A stretch of DNA of 48,646 bases from an uncultured Flavobacteriaceae bacterium. GTDB lineage: Bacteria > Bacteroidota > Bacteroidia > Flavobacteriales > Flavobacteriaceae. Location of the stretch: NCBI GenBank assembly GCA_913043275.1, contig CAJWLL010000012.1, positions 1 through 48,646 on the forward strand, written 5' to 3'. This document shows, in pieces, positions 23,979 through 32,955 of the stretch. The first letter of the stretch is position 1. Each line of letters begins with the position of its first letter. The notes below the pieces were generated by a model that had not been told where the DNA came from, made no database searches, and saw nothing but the letters and a program-made list of their open reading frames with translations. A program made the translations under genes and the position numbers.

Positions 23979-24365
23979 TTGATTAATACTCAACTCAAGT
24001 TTTGTGCAAAGCTTCTTATGATGATGACTTGCCTCTTCTGGCTTCATAGTATTGCAATAGACCATTTGGGTTTATCAGTTCAAGACGAGCTTTTAAGGAT
24101 TTGTTATCTCTTTAACACCATTTTCGCAATGGGTTTATTAGTGTTACTTCTTTTCGTTTCAAAACAAGAACCCTCCATTTTGGGATGGATTTTTCTTTTT
24201 AGCAGTGGAGTAAAGTTTTTACTTTTTTTTGTTTTGATTTACCCAAGTTTTCAGACCATTGGGCATTCAGCAAAGCAGGAATTTTGGACTTTTTTCATTC
24301 CTTATACCGCTGCTTTGATCCTTGAAATTCACCAATATATAAAAACTTTAAATCGCGAGAATTAA
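23979..24365 (+). CDS. four-helix membrane protein of the atp cluster, possibly DUF6168
   Basis: This 128-residue protein has about four transmembrane segments (residues ~10-27, ~43-62, ~68-90, ~102-116). No motif reveals activity. Proteins of this size between atpZ and atpB in flavobacteria are annotated DUF6168, which I suggest tentatively; a role as an AtpI-type assembly factor is plausible from position. The start is TTG, the only reasonable start after the atpZ stop. Confidence 0.65.
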   Translation: MINTQLKFCAKLLMMMTCLFWLHSIAIDHLGLSVQDELLRICYLFNTIFAMGLLVLLLFVSKQEPSILGWIFLFSSGVKFLLFFVLIYPSFQTIGHSAKQEFWTFFIPYTAALILEIHQYIKTLNREN

Positions 24366-24426
24366 TCTTTTTTGCAAAGCACAAAAATATATTTTAAAAA
24401 GTATTTTATTTAAAAGTCGAATGACT

Positions 24427-24434
24427 TACATTTG
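24427..24434 (+). promoter_or_regulatory. -7 promoter box (TACATTTG) for the atpB-G operon
   Basis: TACATTTG followed by CACC lies 33 bases before the atpB ATG. It matches TAnnTTTG and gives the structural ATP synthase genes a start independent of sprE-bactofilin-atpZ. The -33 region is T-rich (TTTT at 24404-24407) without a perfect TTTG. Confidence 0.55.
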
Positions 24435-24467
24435 CACCACAATTAAACTATAAGTTTAGTGGTTATT

Positions 24468-25562
24468 ATGCCTAGGGGACTATACCTATATTTAGCAACT
24501 TTTTTACTGATTTCATTCAGTACACTAAGCGCAAAAGAATCTAAACCAATAGAAGGCGAACTAAATGGCAACCTCAAGTCTGAAATCAAGGCCTACATTC
24601 TCCATCACCTGGAAGACTCGCACTACTTCAATCTTCTTTCCTACAAAGACAAAACCACCAATGAAAAGGTCTACATTGGGATGCCGTTACCGGTCATCCT
24701 TTGGGACGACGGATTGAGGGTGTTTTCCTCTTCCAAATTCAAGCATGGCAAAAACGTAGTATACTTAGACGACAATTACTATAAGCTCTATCACGGTAAA
24801 ATATATAAAACTGACGCCCAAGGAACGATCAACTATGACGATCATCATCACCCCACGAACATAAAGCCGATTGATTTTTCGATTACAAAAAATGTAATAT
24901 CGATATTATTTACTGCACTATTGATGTTTGTGTTGTTTAGAGGATTGGCAAAATCTTATCAAAAGAATGGAATGATTGCAAAAGGGGTTGGACGCTTTTT
25001 TGAACCTATTGTACTTTACGTCAGAGACGAAATTGCCATCCCCAATATTGGAGAAAAAGACCACAGGAGGTTTATGGCTTACTTGTTGACACTTTTCTTC
25101 TTCGTATGGTTTTTAAACCTTTTAGGGTTAACTCCCTTGGGAATTAACGTAACCGGGAATATAGCCGTTACCTTTTGCTTGGCACTAACTACCTTTATCA
25201 TTACTACTTTGGTTGGAAAAAAACATTATTGGAAGCACATCTTTTGGATGCCTGGTGTGCCATGGCCTATGAAAATTATTTTGGCACCTATAGAACTTTT
25301 AGGGCTGATCATCAAACCCTTTTCTTTGATGATTCGATTGTATGCCAACATATCGGCAGGACACATCGTATTAATGAGTTTGATCGCCCTTATTTTTATT
25401 TTCAAAAACTGGATTGGATCCAGCCTATCATTTGTGTTGGCTTTTTCCATCTCCATCATCGAAATATTAGTTGCTCTTTTGCAGGCCTATATATTTACAG
25501 TCTTGTCGGCCTTGTATTTTGGCTTTGCAGTTGAACAACACGATGAAAACGACGATCATTAA
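24468..25562 (+). CDS. atpB: F0F1 ATP synthase subunit a
   Basis: Subunit a forms the proton half-channels of F0. The 364-residue protein is longer than enterobacterial AtpB because it has a signal-like N-terminus (~1-22) and a periplasmic extension rich in charged and histidine residues (~25-135), typical of Bacteroidota. The membrane core follows with the essential arginine, Arg290, in MIRLYANISAGH. Later segments include ILVALLQAYIFTVLSALY. ATG 24468 is preferred; a GTG three codons upstream is possible. It is the first gene of atpB-E-F-H-A-G. Confidence 0.95.
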   Translation: MPRGLYLYLATFLLISFSTLSAKESKPIEGELNGNLKSEIKAYILHHLEDSHYFNLLSYKDKTTNEKVYIGMPLPVILWDDGLRVFSSSKFKHGKNVVYLDDNYYKLYHGKIYKTDAQGTINYDDHHHPTNIKPIDFSITKNVISILFTALLMFVLFRGLAKSYQKNGMIAKGVGRFFEPIVLYVRDEIAIPNIGEKDHRRFMAYLLTLFFFVWFLNLLGLTPLGINVTGNIAVTFCLALTTFIITTLVGKKHYWKHIFWMPGVPWPMKIILAPIELLGLIIKPFSLMIRLYANISAGHIVLMSLIALIFIFKNWIGSSLSFVLAFSISIIEILVALLQAYIFTVLSALYFGFAVEQHDENDDH

Positions 25563-25590
25563 AAAAGTTATGTATAATTTAAATCAATAA

Positions 25591-25788
<198 letters not shown>

Positions 25789-25834
25789 TAAGTGTTTTTT
25801 ATCAACCCAGTGATTGGGTTAAAATCGTTTAAAG

Positions 25835-26332
25835 ATGGAAAAATTAATCAATGAATTCTCATTTGGTCTGTTTTTTTGGCAACTATTTATTTTTATTGGG
25901 CTGATCTTTCTTCTAAGAAAGTTTGCCTGGAAACCCATTTTGGATGCGGTCAATCAAAGAGAGACTTCTATAAAAGATGCCATAAATTTGGCAGAGGAGG
26001 CTAAAAAAGAAATGACTTCCATACAAGAAGACAACCAAAAAATTCTAAAAGAAGCCCGAGCTGAGCGCGAAGCCCTTTTAAAGGAAGCCCGTTTCAATGG
26101 GGCTGATATTGTTGCACAAGCCAAAGGTGAGGCCAAAGCAGAAGCCGATAAAATCATTGCTCAGGCTCAAGAGTCTATTCAAAACGAAAAACGTGCCGCA
26201 CTCCATGAACTTAAAAATCAAGTAGCGCAAATTTCTTTGGACATAGCGGAAAAGGTTATTGAATCCGAATTGGACAGCAAAGACAAACAGTCCAAATTGG
26301 TCAACCAACTCATTAAAGACGCTTCTTTATAA
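25835..26332 (+). CDS. atpF: F0F1 ATP synthase subunit b
   Basis: The 165-residue stator subunit has one N-terminal transmembrane helix (residues ~9-27) and a long charged alanine-rich helix (~40-150) that dimerises and reaches up to F1 through the delta subunit. KFAWKPILDAVNQRETSIKDAI is the typical membrane-exit region. atpH begins seven bases after the stop. Confidence 0.95.
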   Translation: MEKLINEFSFGLFFWQLFIFIGLIFLLRKFAWKPILDAVNQRETSIKDAINLAEEAKKEMTSIQEDNQKILKEARAEREALLKEARFNGADIVAQAKGEAKAEADKIIAQAQESIQNEKRAALHELKNQVAQISLDIAEKVIESELDSKDKQSKLVNQLIKDASL

Positions 26333-26339
26333 ATAGACT

Positions 26340-26876
26340 ATGAAAGCAGGGAGAGCTTCGATCAGATACGCAAAGGCACTTTTGGAATTTGCTATTGAAA
26401 ACCAAAATCAAAAAGCCGTCGTTGAAGAAATGCAAAACATAATTTCCACCTTGGAAAGCAGTCCCCAATTGGACGATGCGCTGAATAGCCCTGTTTTGCC
26501 AGGTTCACATAAAAGAAAGATCATCGATGAAGTTTTTCCAAAGGCATCGAAAATACTCAAAAGGCTTTTTGAGATACTTTGTCAAAATGGGCGGGAAGGA
26601 ATTCTTTGGGGAGTAGCACAAAATTATATAGAACTGTTCGACAAAAATCAAGGTAAAGTTGCTACAACTGTTACTACCGCAGTACCCCTAAGCACGGCTT
26701 TGGAAAAAGAGGTGCTCAAAAAAGCAGCCACTTTGACCACTTTAAAAATAGAAATCAAAAACATTGTAGATCCGACCATCAAAGGAGGATTCATCCTTAG
26801 GGTTGGAGATTTACAATACAACGCTAGCATTGCGGATCGCTTGGAAGCGTTAAAAAGAGAATTGATTACATCCTAA
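26340..26876 (+). CDS. atpH: F0F1 ATP synthase subunit delta
   Basis: The 178-residue delta subunit links subunit b to the top of the alpha3-beta3 ring. Family features are the N-terminal helical bundle starting RASIRYAKALLEFAIE, the central LPGSHKRKIIDEVF region, and the C-terminal IVDPTIKGGFILRVGD motif (~142-157), followed by the short SIADRLEALKREL helix. It is located between atpF and atpA as expected. Confidence 0.95.
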   Translation: MKAGRASIRYAKALLEFAIENQNQKAVVEEMQNIISTLESSPQLDDALNSPVLPGSHKRKIIDEVFPKASKILKRLFEILCQNGREGILWGVAQNYIELFDKNQGKVATTVTTAVPLSTALEKEVLKKAATLTTLKIEIKNIVDPTIKGGFILRVGDLQYNASIADRLEALKRELITS

Positions 26877-26894
26877 TACTGAAAAAAAGAAAAA

Positions 26895-28472
26895 ATGGCA
26901 GACGTTAAGCCCGCTGAAGTTTCAGCAATATTAAAAAATCAATTGGCAGGATTTGAAGCTACCGCTTCCCTTGACGAAGTGGGAACTGTCCTCGAAGTAG
27001 GAGACGGTATTGCCAGAGTATATGGTCTTACTCATGCCGAATATGGCGAACTCGTGACTTTCGAAAATGGAATTGATGGGATGGTCTTGAACCTCGAAGA
27101 AGACAATGTCGGAGTTGTATTATTGGGACCCTCTAAAGAAATTAAAGAAGGAGACACCGTTAAGCGTACCAAAAAAATTGCCTCTATTAATGTAGGGGAA
27201 GGCATTGTAGGACGTGTGGTCGACACCTTGGGAACACCCATTGATGGGAAAGGGCCAATCAAGGGCGAAACCTATCAAATGCCTCTAGAGCGCAAAGCTC
27301 CTGGGGTAATCTTTAGACAACCTGTTAACGAACCCCTTCAAACAGGAGTAAAGTCTATCGATGCTATGATCCCTGTGGGAAGAGGTCAAAGAGAATTAGT
27401 GATCGGTGACCGTCAAACTGGTAAAACCACGGTTTGTATCGATACTATCCTTAATCAAAAAGAATTTTTTGATGCTGGCGAACCGGTTTATTGTATTTAT
27501 GTTGCCATAGGGCAAAAAGCTTCTACTGTAGCCGGAATCGCAAAAATATTGGAAGACAAAGGTGCTCTGGCCTACACCACTATCGTCGCTGCCAATGCCT
27601 CCGATCCTGCTCCCATGCAGGTATATGCTCCTTTTTCTGGAGCGGCAATTGGAGAATACTTTAGAGACACTGGTCGTCCTGCATTGATTATCTATGACGA
27701 CCTGTCCAAACAAGCAGTTGCCTACCGTGAGGTATCCCTATTGCTTCGGCGTCCTCCAGGGCGTGAGGCATATCCTGGGGATGTATTTTACCTTCACTCT
27801 AGATTACTTGAGCGCGCCGCAAAAGTAATTGCAGATGATGATATTGCCAAAGGCATGAACGACTTGCCTGAGTCCCTTAAAGGGAAAGTAAAAGGCGGAG
27901 GTTCGCTGACGGCATTACCAATTATTGAAACCCAAGCGGGAGATGTTTCCGCCTATATTCCAACCAACGTAATTTCGATTACCGATGGACAAATTTTTTT
28001 AGAGTCCGACCTCTTCAATTCTGGAGTTCGTCCTGCAATCAACGTGGGAATATCCGTATCTAGGGTAGGAGGATCGGCACAGATCAAGTCGATGAAAAAA
28101 GTTGCGGGTACACTAAAGCTTGATCAAGCCCAGTTCCGTGAACTTGAAGCCTTTGCCAAATTTGGCTCTGACCTTGATGCCGCTACGCTCAACGTCATTG
28201 AAAAAGGGCGTCGAAACGTTGAAATCCTCAAGCAAGCGCAAAACGACCCATATACCGTAGAAGATCAAGTCGCCATTATTTATGCCGGGTCAAAAAACCT
28301 ATTGAGAAATGTTCCCGTGGACAAGGTCAAAGAATTCGAAACGGCTTTTTTAACCACTTTGAAGAAGAAACATAAAAAGGCATTGGCAGAACTTAAATCA
28401 GGGAAGTTGACTGACAATGCCCTTGACACCCTAAATGCCGTAGCTCAAGAAACTTCCAAAGTATATGAATAG
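26895..28472 (+). CDS. atpA: F0F1 ATP synthase subunit alpha
   Basis: The 525-residue alpha subunit carries the non-catalytic nucleotide sites of F1. The Walker A motif GDRQTGKT is at 171-178, the Walker B region reads [11 protein letters not shown] (~275), and the alpha signature [17 protein letters not shown] is at ~375-391. The N-terminal beta-barrel and C-terminal helical domains are complete. The atpG start follows the stop immediately, with no intergenic bases. Confidence 0.98.
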   Translation: MADVKPAEVSAILKNQLAGFEATASLDEVGTVLEVGDGIARVYGLTHAEYGELVTFENGIDGMVLNLEEDNVGVVLLGPSKEIKEGDTVKRTKKIASINVGEGIVGRVVDTLGTPIDGKGPIKGETYQMPLERKAPGVIFRQPVNEPLQTGVKSIDAMIPVGRGQRELVIGDRQTGKTTVCIDTILNQKEFFDAGEPVYCIYVAIGQKASTVAGIAKILEDKGALAYTTIVAANASDPAPMQVYAPFSGAAIGEYFRDTGRPALIIYDDLSKQAVAYREVSLLLRRPPGREAYPGDVFYLHSRLLERAAKVIADDDIAKGMNDLPESLKGKVKGGGSLTALPIIETQAGDVSAYIPTNVISITDGQIFLESDLFNSGVRPAINVGISVSRVGGSAQIKSMKKVAGTLKLDQAQFRELEAFAKFGSDLDAATLNVIEKGRRNVEILKQAQNDPYTVEDQVAIIYAGSKNLLRNVPVDKVKEFETAFLTTLKKKHKKALAELKSGKLTDNALDTLNAVAQETSKVYE

Positions 28473-29336
28473 ATGGCTAATCTAAAAGAAATAAGAAATC
28501 GTATTGCCTCGGTCTCTTCAACAATGCAAATTACCAGTGCTATGAAAATGGTATCGGCGGCAAAGCTGAAGAAAGCCCAAGAAGCCATTACTTCTATGCG
28601 TCCCTATGCCAACAAGCTAAGCGAGCTTATTCAAAATCTCTCAGTAAGCCTAGATGTGGAAGGGAAAAACCCTTTTACCGTTCAACGTGCTATAGAAAAA
28701 GTCCTTATCATATCCATAACCTCAAACAGAGGATTGTGTGGAGCTTTCAATTCCAACATCGTCAAGGAAACCCTTAGACTGGCCAAGGAAGATTATGCCG
28801 GCAAAACCGTTGAGGTAATGGGAATTGGTAAAAAAGGAGGTGACATCCTCTCCAAAACCCTTACCATCATCAGTCGTCACGATGCCATTTATGACAACCT
28901 TAATTTTGGAAAAACTGCTGAGGTAGCTCTCCAAGCGATGGATGCTTTTGCCGAAGGACAATACGACAAAGTCTTGGTAGTCTATAATCGCTTTAAAAAT
29001 GCGGCGACACAGATCGTAACGACTGAACAATTCCTTCCCATTTTGGCAGAAGAGGATAGTACAGAAAAGTCCGCAGTAGATTATATATATGAACCCTCTC
29101 AACTGGCTATCATAGAGGAATTGTTACCAAAATCCCTCAAAATGCAGATCCTTAAAGCAGTAAGAGATTCCTTCGCTAGCGAGCACGGAGCCCGTATGAC
29201 CGCTATGCATAAGGCTACTGACAACGCTACCGAGCTTAGGGATCAACTCAAACTCACCTACAACAAAGCACGACAAGCGTCCATTACTAACGAAATTCTC
29301 GAAATTGTAGGCGGGGCAGAGGCTTTGAATAATTAG
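28473..29336 (+). CDS. atpG: F0F1 ATP synthase subunit gamma
   Basis: The 287-residue gamma subunit is the central rotor shaft of F1. The N-terminal helix (NLKEIRNRIASVSSTMQITSAMKMVSAAKLKKA) and the C-terminal helix (RMTAMHKATDNATELRDQLKLTYNKARQ, split here for reading) form the coiled coil, and SNRGLCGAFN (~85-94) is the conserved central motif. It is the last atp gene here. atpD and atpC do not follow, which is the usual split arrangement in Bacteroidota. Confidence 0.96.
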   Translation: MANLKEIRNRIASVSSTMQITSAMKMVSAAKLKKAQEAITSMRPYANKLSELIQNLSVSLDVEGKNPFTVQRAIEKVLIISITSNRGLCGAFNSNIVKETLRLAKEDYAGKTVEVMGIGKKGGDILSKTLTIISRHDAIYDNLNFGKTAEVALQAMDAFAEGQYDKVLVVYNRFKNAATQIVTTEQFLPILAEEDSTEKSAVDYIYEPSQLAIIEELLPKSLKMQILKAVRDSFASEHGARMTAMHKATDNATELRDQLKLTYNKARQASITNEILEIVGGAEALNN

Positions 29337-29458
29337 GAGAAAATCCTCGTTTTAGGCTTTAATTTTTTTAAACCTGTTGGCGGTTATTGCTCTAAATAGT
29401 ATTAAAAAAAACGAACAATACATTTTTTAATTAATTTTAAGACATATTCCCGAAAACA

Positions 29459-30556
29459 ATGCACACAACTTATCAAAACCGCATCCACTCTATCGATATT
29501 CTTCGCGGTTTCGACATGTTGATGATCGTTTTGGCGGACCAGTTTTTTCATAAATTAAACAAGGGAGTAGATTCTAATTTTACTGCAGCCTTAGCAGAGC
29601 AGTTCTCTCACCCGGAATGGCTAGGATTTCGATTTTACGACATAATAATGCCTCTGTTTCTCTTTGTAGTAGGAGCAGTAATTCCCTTTTCGGTTTCAAA
29701 ATATATACATATTTCCGGCACAAGAAAACCTCTTTTTTTAAAGCTACTCAGGAGGTTTTTTATACTTTTTGTTCTAGGTTGGATTGTTCAGGGCAATTTA
29801 TTAGATTTAGACCTCTCAAAATTTAAAATATTCAGCAATACACTTCAAGCCATTGCGGTTGGATATGTCTTTACCACCCTTGCTTATCTCTATCTAAAAC
29901 CCGCCCAGAGACACCTCTTTTTAATGGGGTGTTTACTAGTGTATTCCCTTTTTTTGACCCTACCAATCATTCCCGGTATAGGTAGAAGCACTCTCACACC
30001 CGATGCTAATTTTGCGCTATATGTCGATCAATTGATTTTTGGCTCCTTTGAAGACGGTAAGCAGTATACTTGGTTTTTGTCCTGCCTTGGATTTATAGCC
30101 ACCACCCTTTCCGGCCTATTTGCGGGAACGCTGATTAAAAATCAAAAAGACAAAATTAAGGTAGTCCAAACCCTATTGATTTATGGAGCCATAGCACTTA
30201 GCTTAGGAATTCTGGGGAACATTTGGCATCCTGTTGTAAAGAAAATTTGGTCTTCCACTTTTGTTTTGGTTTCCTCGGGAATTTGTTATTTCCTTGTGGC
30301 TGCTTTTTATTGGATCATTGATGTAAAAAAGAAATTCAAATGGGCCTTTTTTCTAAAAGTCATAGGAATGAATGCTATAACTGCATATGTAGTTACCCAT
30401 GTTTTGCCTTTTCCCAAAATTGCTAGCTTTATACTCTATGGTCTAGCGCCCTATACTGGAAGCTATTATGAATTGATCAACGTGATAGGAGGATTTGCTT
30501 TACTCTATTTATTGCTCTGGTATATGTACCAAAATAAAACATTCATCAAAGTTTAA
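29459..30556 (+). CDS. NagX/HGSNAT-like membrane acyltransferase (DUF5009/COG4299)
   Basis: This 365-residue protein has about ten transmembrane helices. Its start, RIHSIDILRGFDMLMIVLAD (~7-26), is typical of the heparan-alpha-glucosaminide N-acetyltransferase-like family. The MPLFLFVVGAVIPFS motif (~65-79) is also characteristic. Human HGSNAT acetylates terminal glucosamine across the lysosomal membrane; bacterial homologues such as NagX are associated with amino-sugar or polysaccharide use. Which sugar is acylated here is unknown, and no glycan-degradation cluster is adjacent. A 122-base non-coding gap separates it from atpG; no clear terminator is visible there. Confidence 0.8.
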   Translation: MHTTYQNRIHSIDILRGFDMLMIVLADQFFHKLNKGVDSNFTAALAEQFSHPEWLGFRFYDIIMPLFLFVVGAVIPFSVSKYIHISGTRKPLFLKLLRRFFILFVLGWIVQGNLLDLDLSKFKIFSNTLQAIAVGYVFTTLAYLYLKPAQRHLFLMGCLLVYSLFLTLPIIPGIGRSTLTPDANFALYVDQLIFGSFEDGKQYTWFLSCLGFIATTLSGLFAGTLIKNQKDKIKVVQTLLIYGAIALSLGILGNIWHPVVKKIWSSTFVLVSSGICYFLVAAFYWIIDVKKKFKWAFFLKVIGMNAITAYVVTHVLPFPKIASFILYGLAPYTGSYYELINVIGGFALLYLLLWYMYQNKTFIKV

Positions 30557-30662
30557 ATTCCGAACGGGCTGACAAAAAGAGCAATTTTAAAAAAAACATT
30601 AACTAAGTATTGAGAACTCAGGGTTTCAGGGAGCTTTTTGTATTTTTACATAAACAAATAAA

Positions 30663-31100
30663 ATGATTAAGATTCCAGTTATCTTTTCCGGTAGGGGCGA
30701 TTTACCCCATTATGAGACTCCTTTTTCTGCAGGGATGGATTTACGAGCTCATATTGAAGCCCCCATTACCCTCAAGACACTGGAGCGAAAAATAATCCCC
30801 ACGGGACTTTCCATCGCCTTACCAGAAGGCTATGAAGCCCAAGTTCGCCCTAGGAGTGGACTGGCTGCTAAGCACGGTATTAGTGTTTTAAATTCACCAG
30901 GAACTATCGATGCTGATTATCGAGGAGAGATTGGAGTCATATTGTGCAACCTTTCCCAAGAGGATTATACCATCTCCTCACAGGAGAGGATTGCTCAACT
31001 TGTCATCGCACAACATAGTCAGGTGCAATGGGAAATTGTTGGCGCGCTACCAGATTCTGAGAGAGGAATCGGAGGTTTTGGAAGTACCGGAAAAAAATAA
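30663..31100 (+). CDS. dut: dUTP diphosphatase
   Basis: Dut hydrolyses dUTP to dUMP and pyrophosphate, keeping uracil out of DNA and supplying thymidylate synthesis. The 145-residue trimeric-type enzyme shows the five motifs: SAGMDLRA (~23-30), [11 protein letters not shown] (~63-73), [13 protein letters not shown] (~79-91), ERIAQLVI (~102-109) and the C-terminal [12 protein letters not shown] (~134-145). A TATTTTTA box about 20 bases upstream is a weak promoter candidate. The nucleotidyltransferase gene follows after 36 bases. Confidence 0.95.
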   Translation: MIKIPVIFSGRGDLPHYETPFSAGMDLRAHIEAPITLKTLERKIIPTGLSIALPEGYEAQVRPRSGLAAKHGISVLNSPGTIDADYRGEIGVILCNLSQEDYTISSQERIAQLVIAQHSQVQWEIVGALPDSERGIGGFGSTGKK

Positions 31101-31136
31101 ATTAAAGTTATTGTTTAACATATAATATATAAAATA

Positions 31137-32159
31137 TTGAGAATCATAATTCCTATGGCTGGAAGAGGCTCAAGACTTAGGCCTCATAGCCTTACGGTTC
31201 CCAAGCCGATGTTACCTGTAGCAGGGTCTCCCATAGTTACCCAATTGGTCAACGAAATTGCCAGAGTAGTTTCCCAACCTATAGAGGAGGTTGCTTATAT
31301 ACTTGGAGATCCTGCTTTTTTTAGTCCTGCCATATCGGAAGAATTAGCAAAAGTGGCCCAAGATCTGGGAGCAAAAGCCTCTTTTTATCGCCAATTGAAG
31401 CCACTAGGTACGGGACATGCTGTAATGTGTGCTGCCGACTCCCTTTCAGGACCCATAATAGTCGCCTATGCAGATACTCTTATCCGTTCCGACTTATCCC
31501 TTGATCCATTGGTAGACGGGATGATATGGGTTAAGAAAGTTGAAAACCCCAAAGCTTATGGTGTGTTAAAAATAAATGACGACAACCATATTACTGCTTT
31601 GGTAGAAAAACCACAAGATTTTGTTTCTGACATGGCTGTGACAGGGATTTACTATTTCAAAGAGGGCCAGGCAATCAAGGGCGAATTGGAAAAAAGCATG
31701 GATCGTTCACGTGCTGAAGGAGAGGAGTTTTTATTAAACGAAGGGATATTGGCCATGATGGATAAAGGTGCCGTATTCACTCCTGGAGAGGTCAAAGAGT
31801 GGATGGACTGTGGGAATCCCAAAATCACCCTTGAAACCAATACCAAAATGTTGGACATTCTTGTCGAAGAGGGTAATAAATTAGTGGCTGAGGATGTTAT
31901 TGCAGAGAACAGCCAGATCATTCCCCCATGTTTTATTGGTCAAGGCGTGGTGTTAATAAATACCACAGTTGGACCGCATGCTGCAATAGGTGAAGGTACG
32001 CGAATTGAAAACACCACCATAAGTAAAAGTTTGGTGCAAAAACACTCGATTATCCAAAATGCCCAGCTCGAAGGGGCCATGATCGGTAACCATGTAAAAT
32101 ATGATGGAAAATTTAGCTTTGTTTCTATTGGTGATTATTCAGAATTATTAAAGTCATGA
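31137..32159 (+). CDS. sugar-1-phosphate nucleotidyltransferase with left-handed beta-helix tail
   Basis: This 340-residue protein begins MRIIIPMAGRGSRLRPHS, the nucleotide-binding signature of the GlmU/RmlA/ManC-like superfamily, followed by PKPMLPVAGSPI. The acceptor-side region reads VAYADTLI and WVKKVENPKAYGVLK. The C-terminal part (~255-340) shows hexapeptide-like repeats (VGPHAAIGEGTRIENTTI and following). The sugar and nucleotide cannot be fixed; glucose-1-phosphate thymidylyl- or uridylyltransferase-type activity is likely. The TTG start is forced by the conserved N-terminus. It overlaps the DUF4292 gene by four bases. Confidence 0.85.
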   Translation: MRIIIPMAGRGSRLRPHSLTVPKPMLPVAGSPIVTQLVNEIARVVSQPIEEVAYILGDPAFFSPAISEELAKVAQDLGAKASFYRQLKPLGTGHAVMCAADSLSGPIIVAYADTLIRSDLSLDPLVDGMIWVKKVENPKAYGVLKINDDNHITALVEKPQDFVSDMAVTGIYYFKEGQAIKGELEKSMDRSRAEGEEFLLNEGILAMMDKGAVFTPGEVKEWMDCGNPKITLETNTKMLDILVEEGNKLVAEDVIAENSQIIPPCFIGQGVVLINTTVGPHAAIGEGTRIENTTISKSLVQKHSIIQNAQLEGAMIGNHVKYDGKFSFVSIGDYSELLKS

Positions 32160-32947
32160 AATCCTTCCTCAAAAAATTTCACTTCATTACTTTCCTGTTT
32201 TTGGTATGGATACTTCTTTATACTGCCTGCAAATCCCCCGCTCTCCCCTCCAGTAGAATACCAATGAAAGACATTCAGGCAAAAGAATTGATCAAGTCTA
32301 TTGCTAAAAATCAATTGAATTATAAAAAATTTCGTTCTCGCGTAAAGACCACATATGACAATGGCAAGCGAAAACAACAGATCATAATCAACCTGCGGAT
32401 GGAAAAAGCCAAATCCATATGGATGAGTGCTAAAATGATTGTCCCCATCGCGAAATTATTAGTTACCCCTGATAGGGTCTCCTTTTATGAAAAATTTCAA
32501 AAAACTTTTTTCGAAGGGGATGTCTCTTTTATAAACCAACAATTCGCTACAAGTTTTGAATTTAAAGATTTACAAAATCTTTTGATTGGCCTTCCCCTAA
32601 CTAACATCAAAATAGGTAGGTGGGAAACCATTTCGCATCCCAAATTTTATATTTTGACTCCAAAATCTGATAAATTAAGATTCCGCCCCACCTTTTTTTT
32701 TGATCCCTATAACTTTCTTCTACTCGAGCAGCGTTTTATGGTACCGGGTACTCAGCAGTCTTTGACCTTCAAATACCATAACCATCAAAAACTGGAAGGA
32801 GAATTTGTTCCTGGAGAGGTTCAAATTTCGCTTTTTAACGGTTCAGAATTAACTAAAATCAAACTGGAATATACACGTGTCGATTTTCCCGATCGATTGA
32901 GTATTCCCTTTGATATTCCTGCAGGTTACCAACCAATAGAAATGTAA
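32156..32947 (+). CDS. DUF4292 family lipoprotein
   Basis: This 263-residue protein has a signal sequence with a lipobox at LLYTAC, giving Cys25 as the lipidation site. The body is beta-rich, resembling LolA/LolB-like outer-membrane lipoprotein folds (VSFYEKFQKTFFEGDVSFI; IGLPLTNIKIGRWE). I recognise it as DUF4292, whose function is not established. In flavobacteria it is usually followed, as here, by an EnvC-like LytM gene (nine bases downstream), suggesting a joint role in envelope biogenesis. Confidence 0.8.
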   Translation: MKSFLKKFHFITFLFLVWILLYTACKSPALPSSRIPMKDIQAKELIKSIAKNQLNYKKFRSRVKTTYDNGKRKQQIIINLRMEKAKSIWMSAKMIVPIAKLLVTPDRVSFYEKFQKTFFEGDVSFINQQFATSFEFKDLQNLLIGLPLTNIKIGRWETISHPKFYILTPKSDKLRFRPTFFFDPYNFLLLEQRFMVPGTQQSLTFKYHNHQKLEGEFVPGEVQISLFNGSELTKIKLEYTRVDFPDRLSIPFDIPAGYQPIEM

Positions 32948-32955
32948 TCTATCGC

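Noticed and set aside
27396-27713. Antisense open frame across atpA
   Set aside because: It lies wholly inside a strongly conserved gene and its translation has no recognisable features; it is a shadow of atpA codon use. Similar long antisense frames in mnmG, purD, trpS, the PBP and plsC were dropped for the same reason.
29337-29400. Terminator after atpG
   Set aside because: An AGG-C-TTTAA/TTAAACCT stem with a bulge is present but no T tract follows, so I could not support it.
31696-31712. CACGTG core inside the sugar nucleotidyltransferase as a parS site
   Set aside because: Only one half resembles the consensus (GTTCACGTG), the other half does not.
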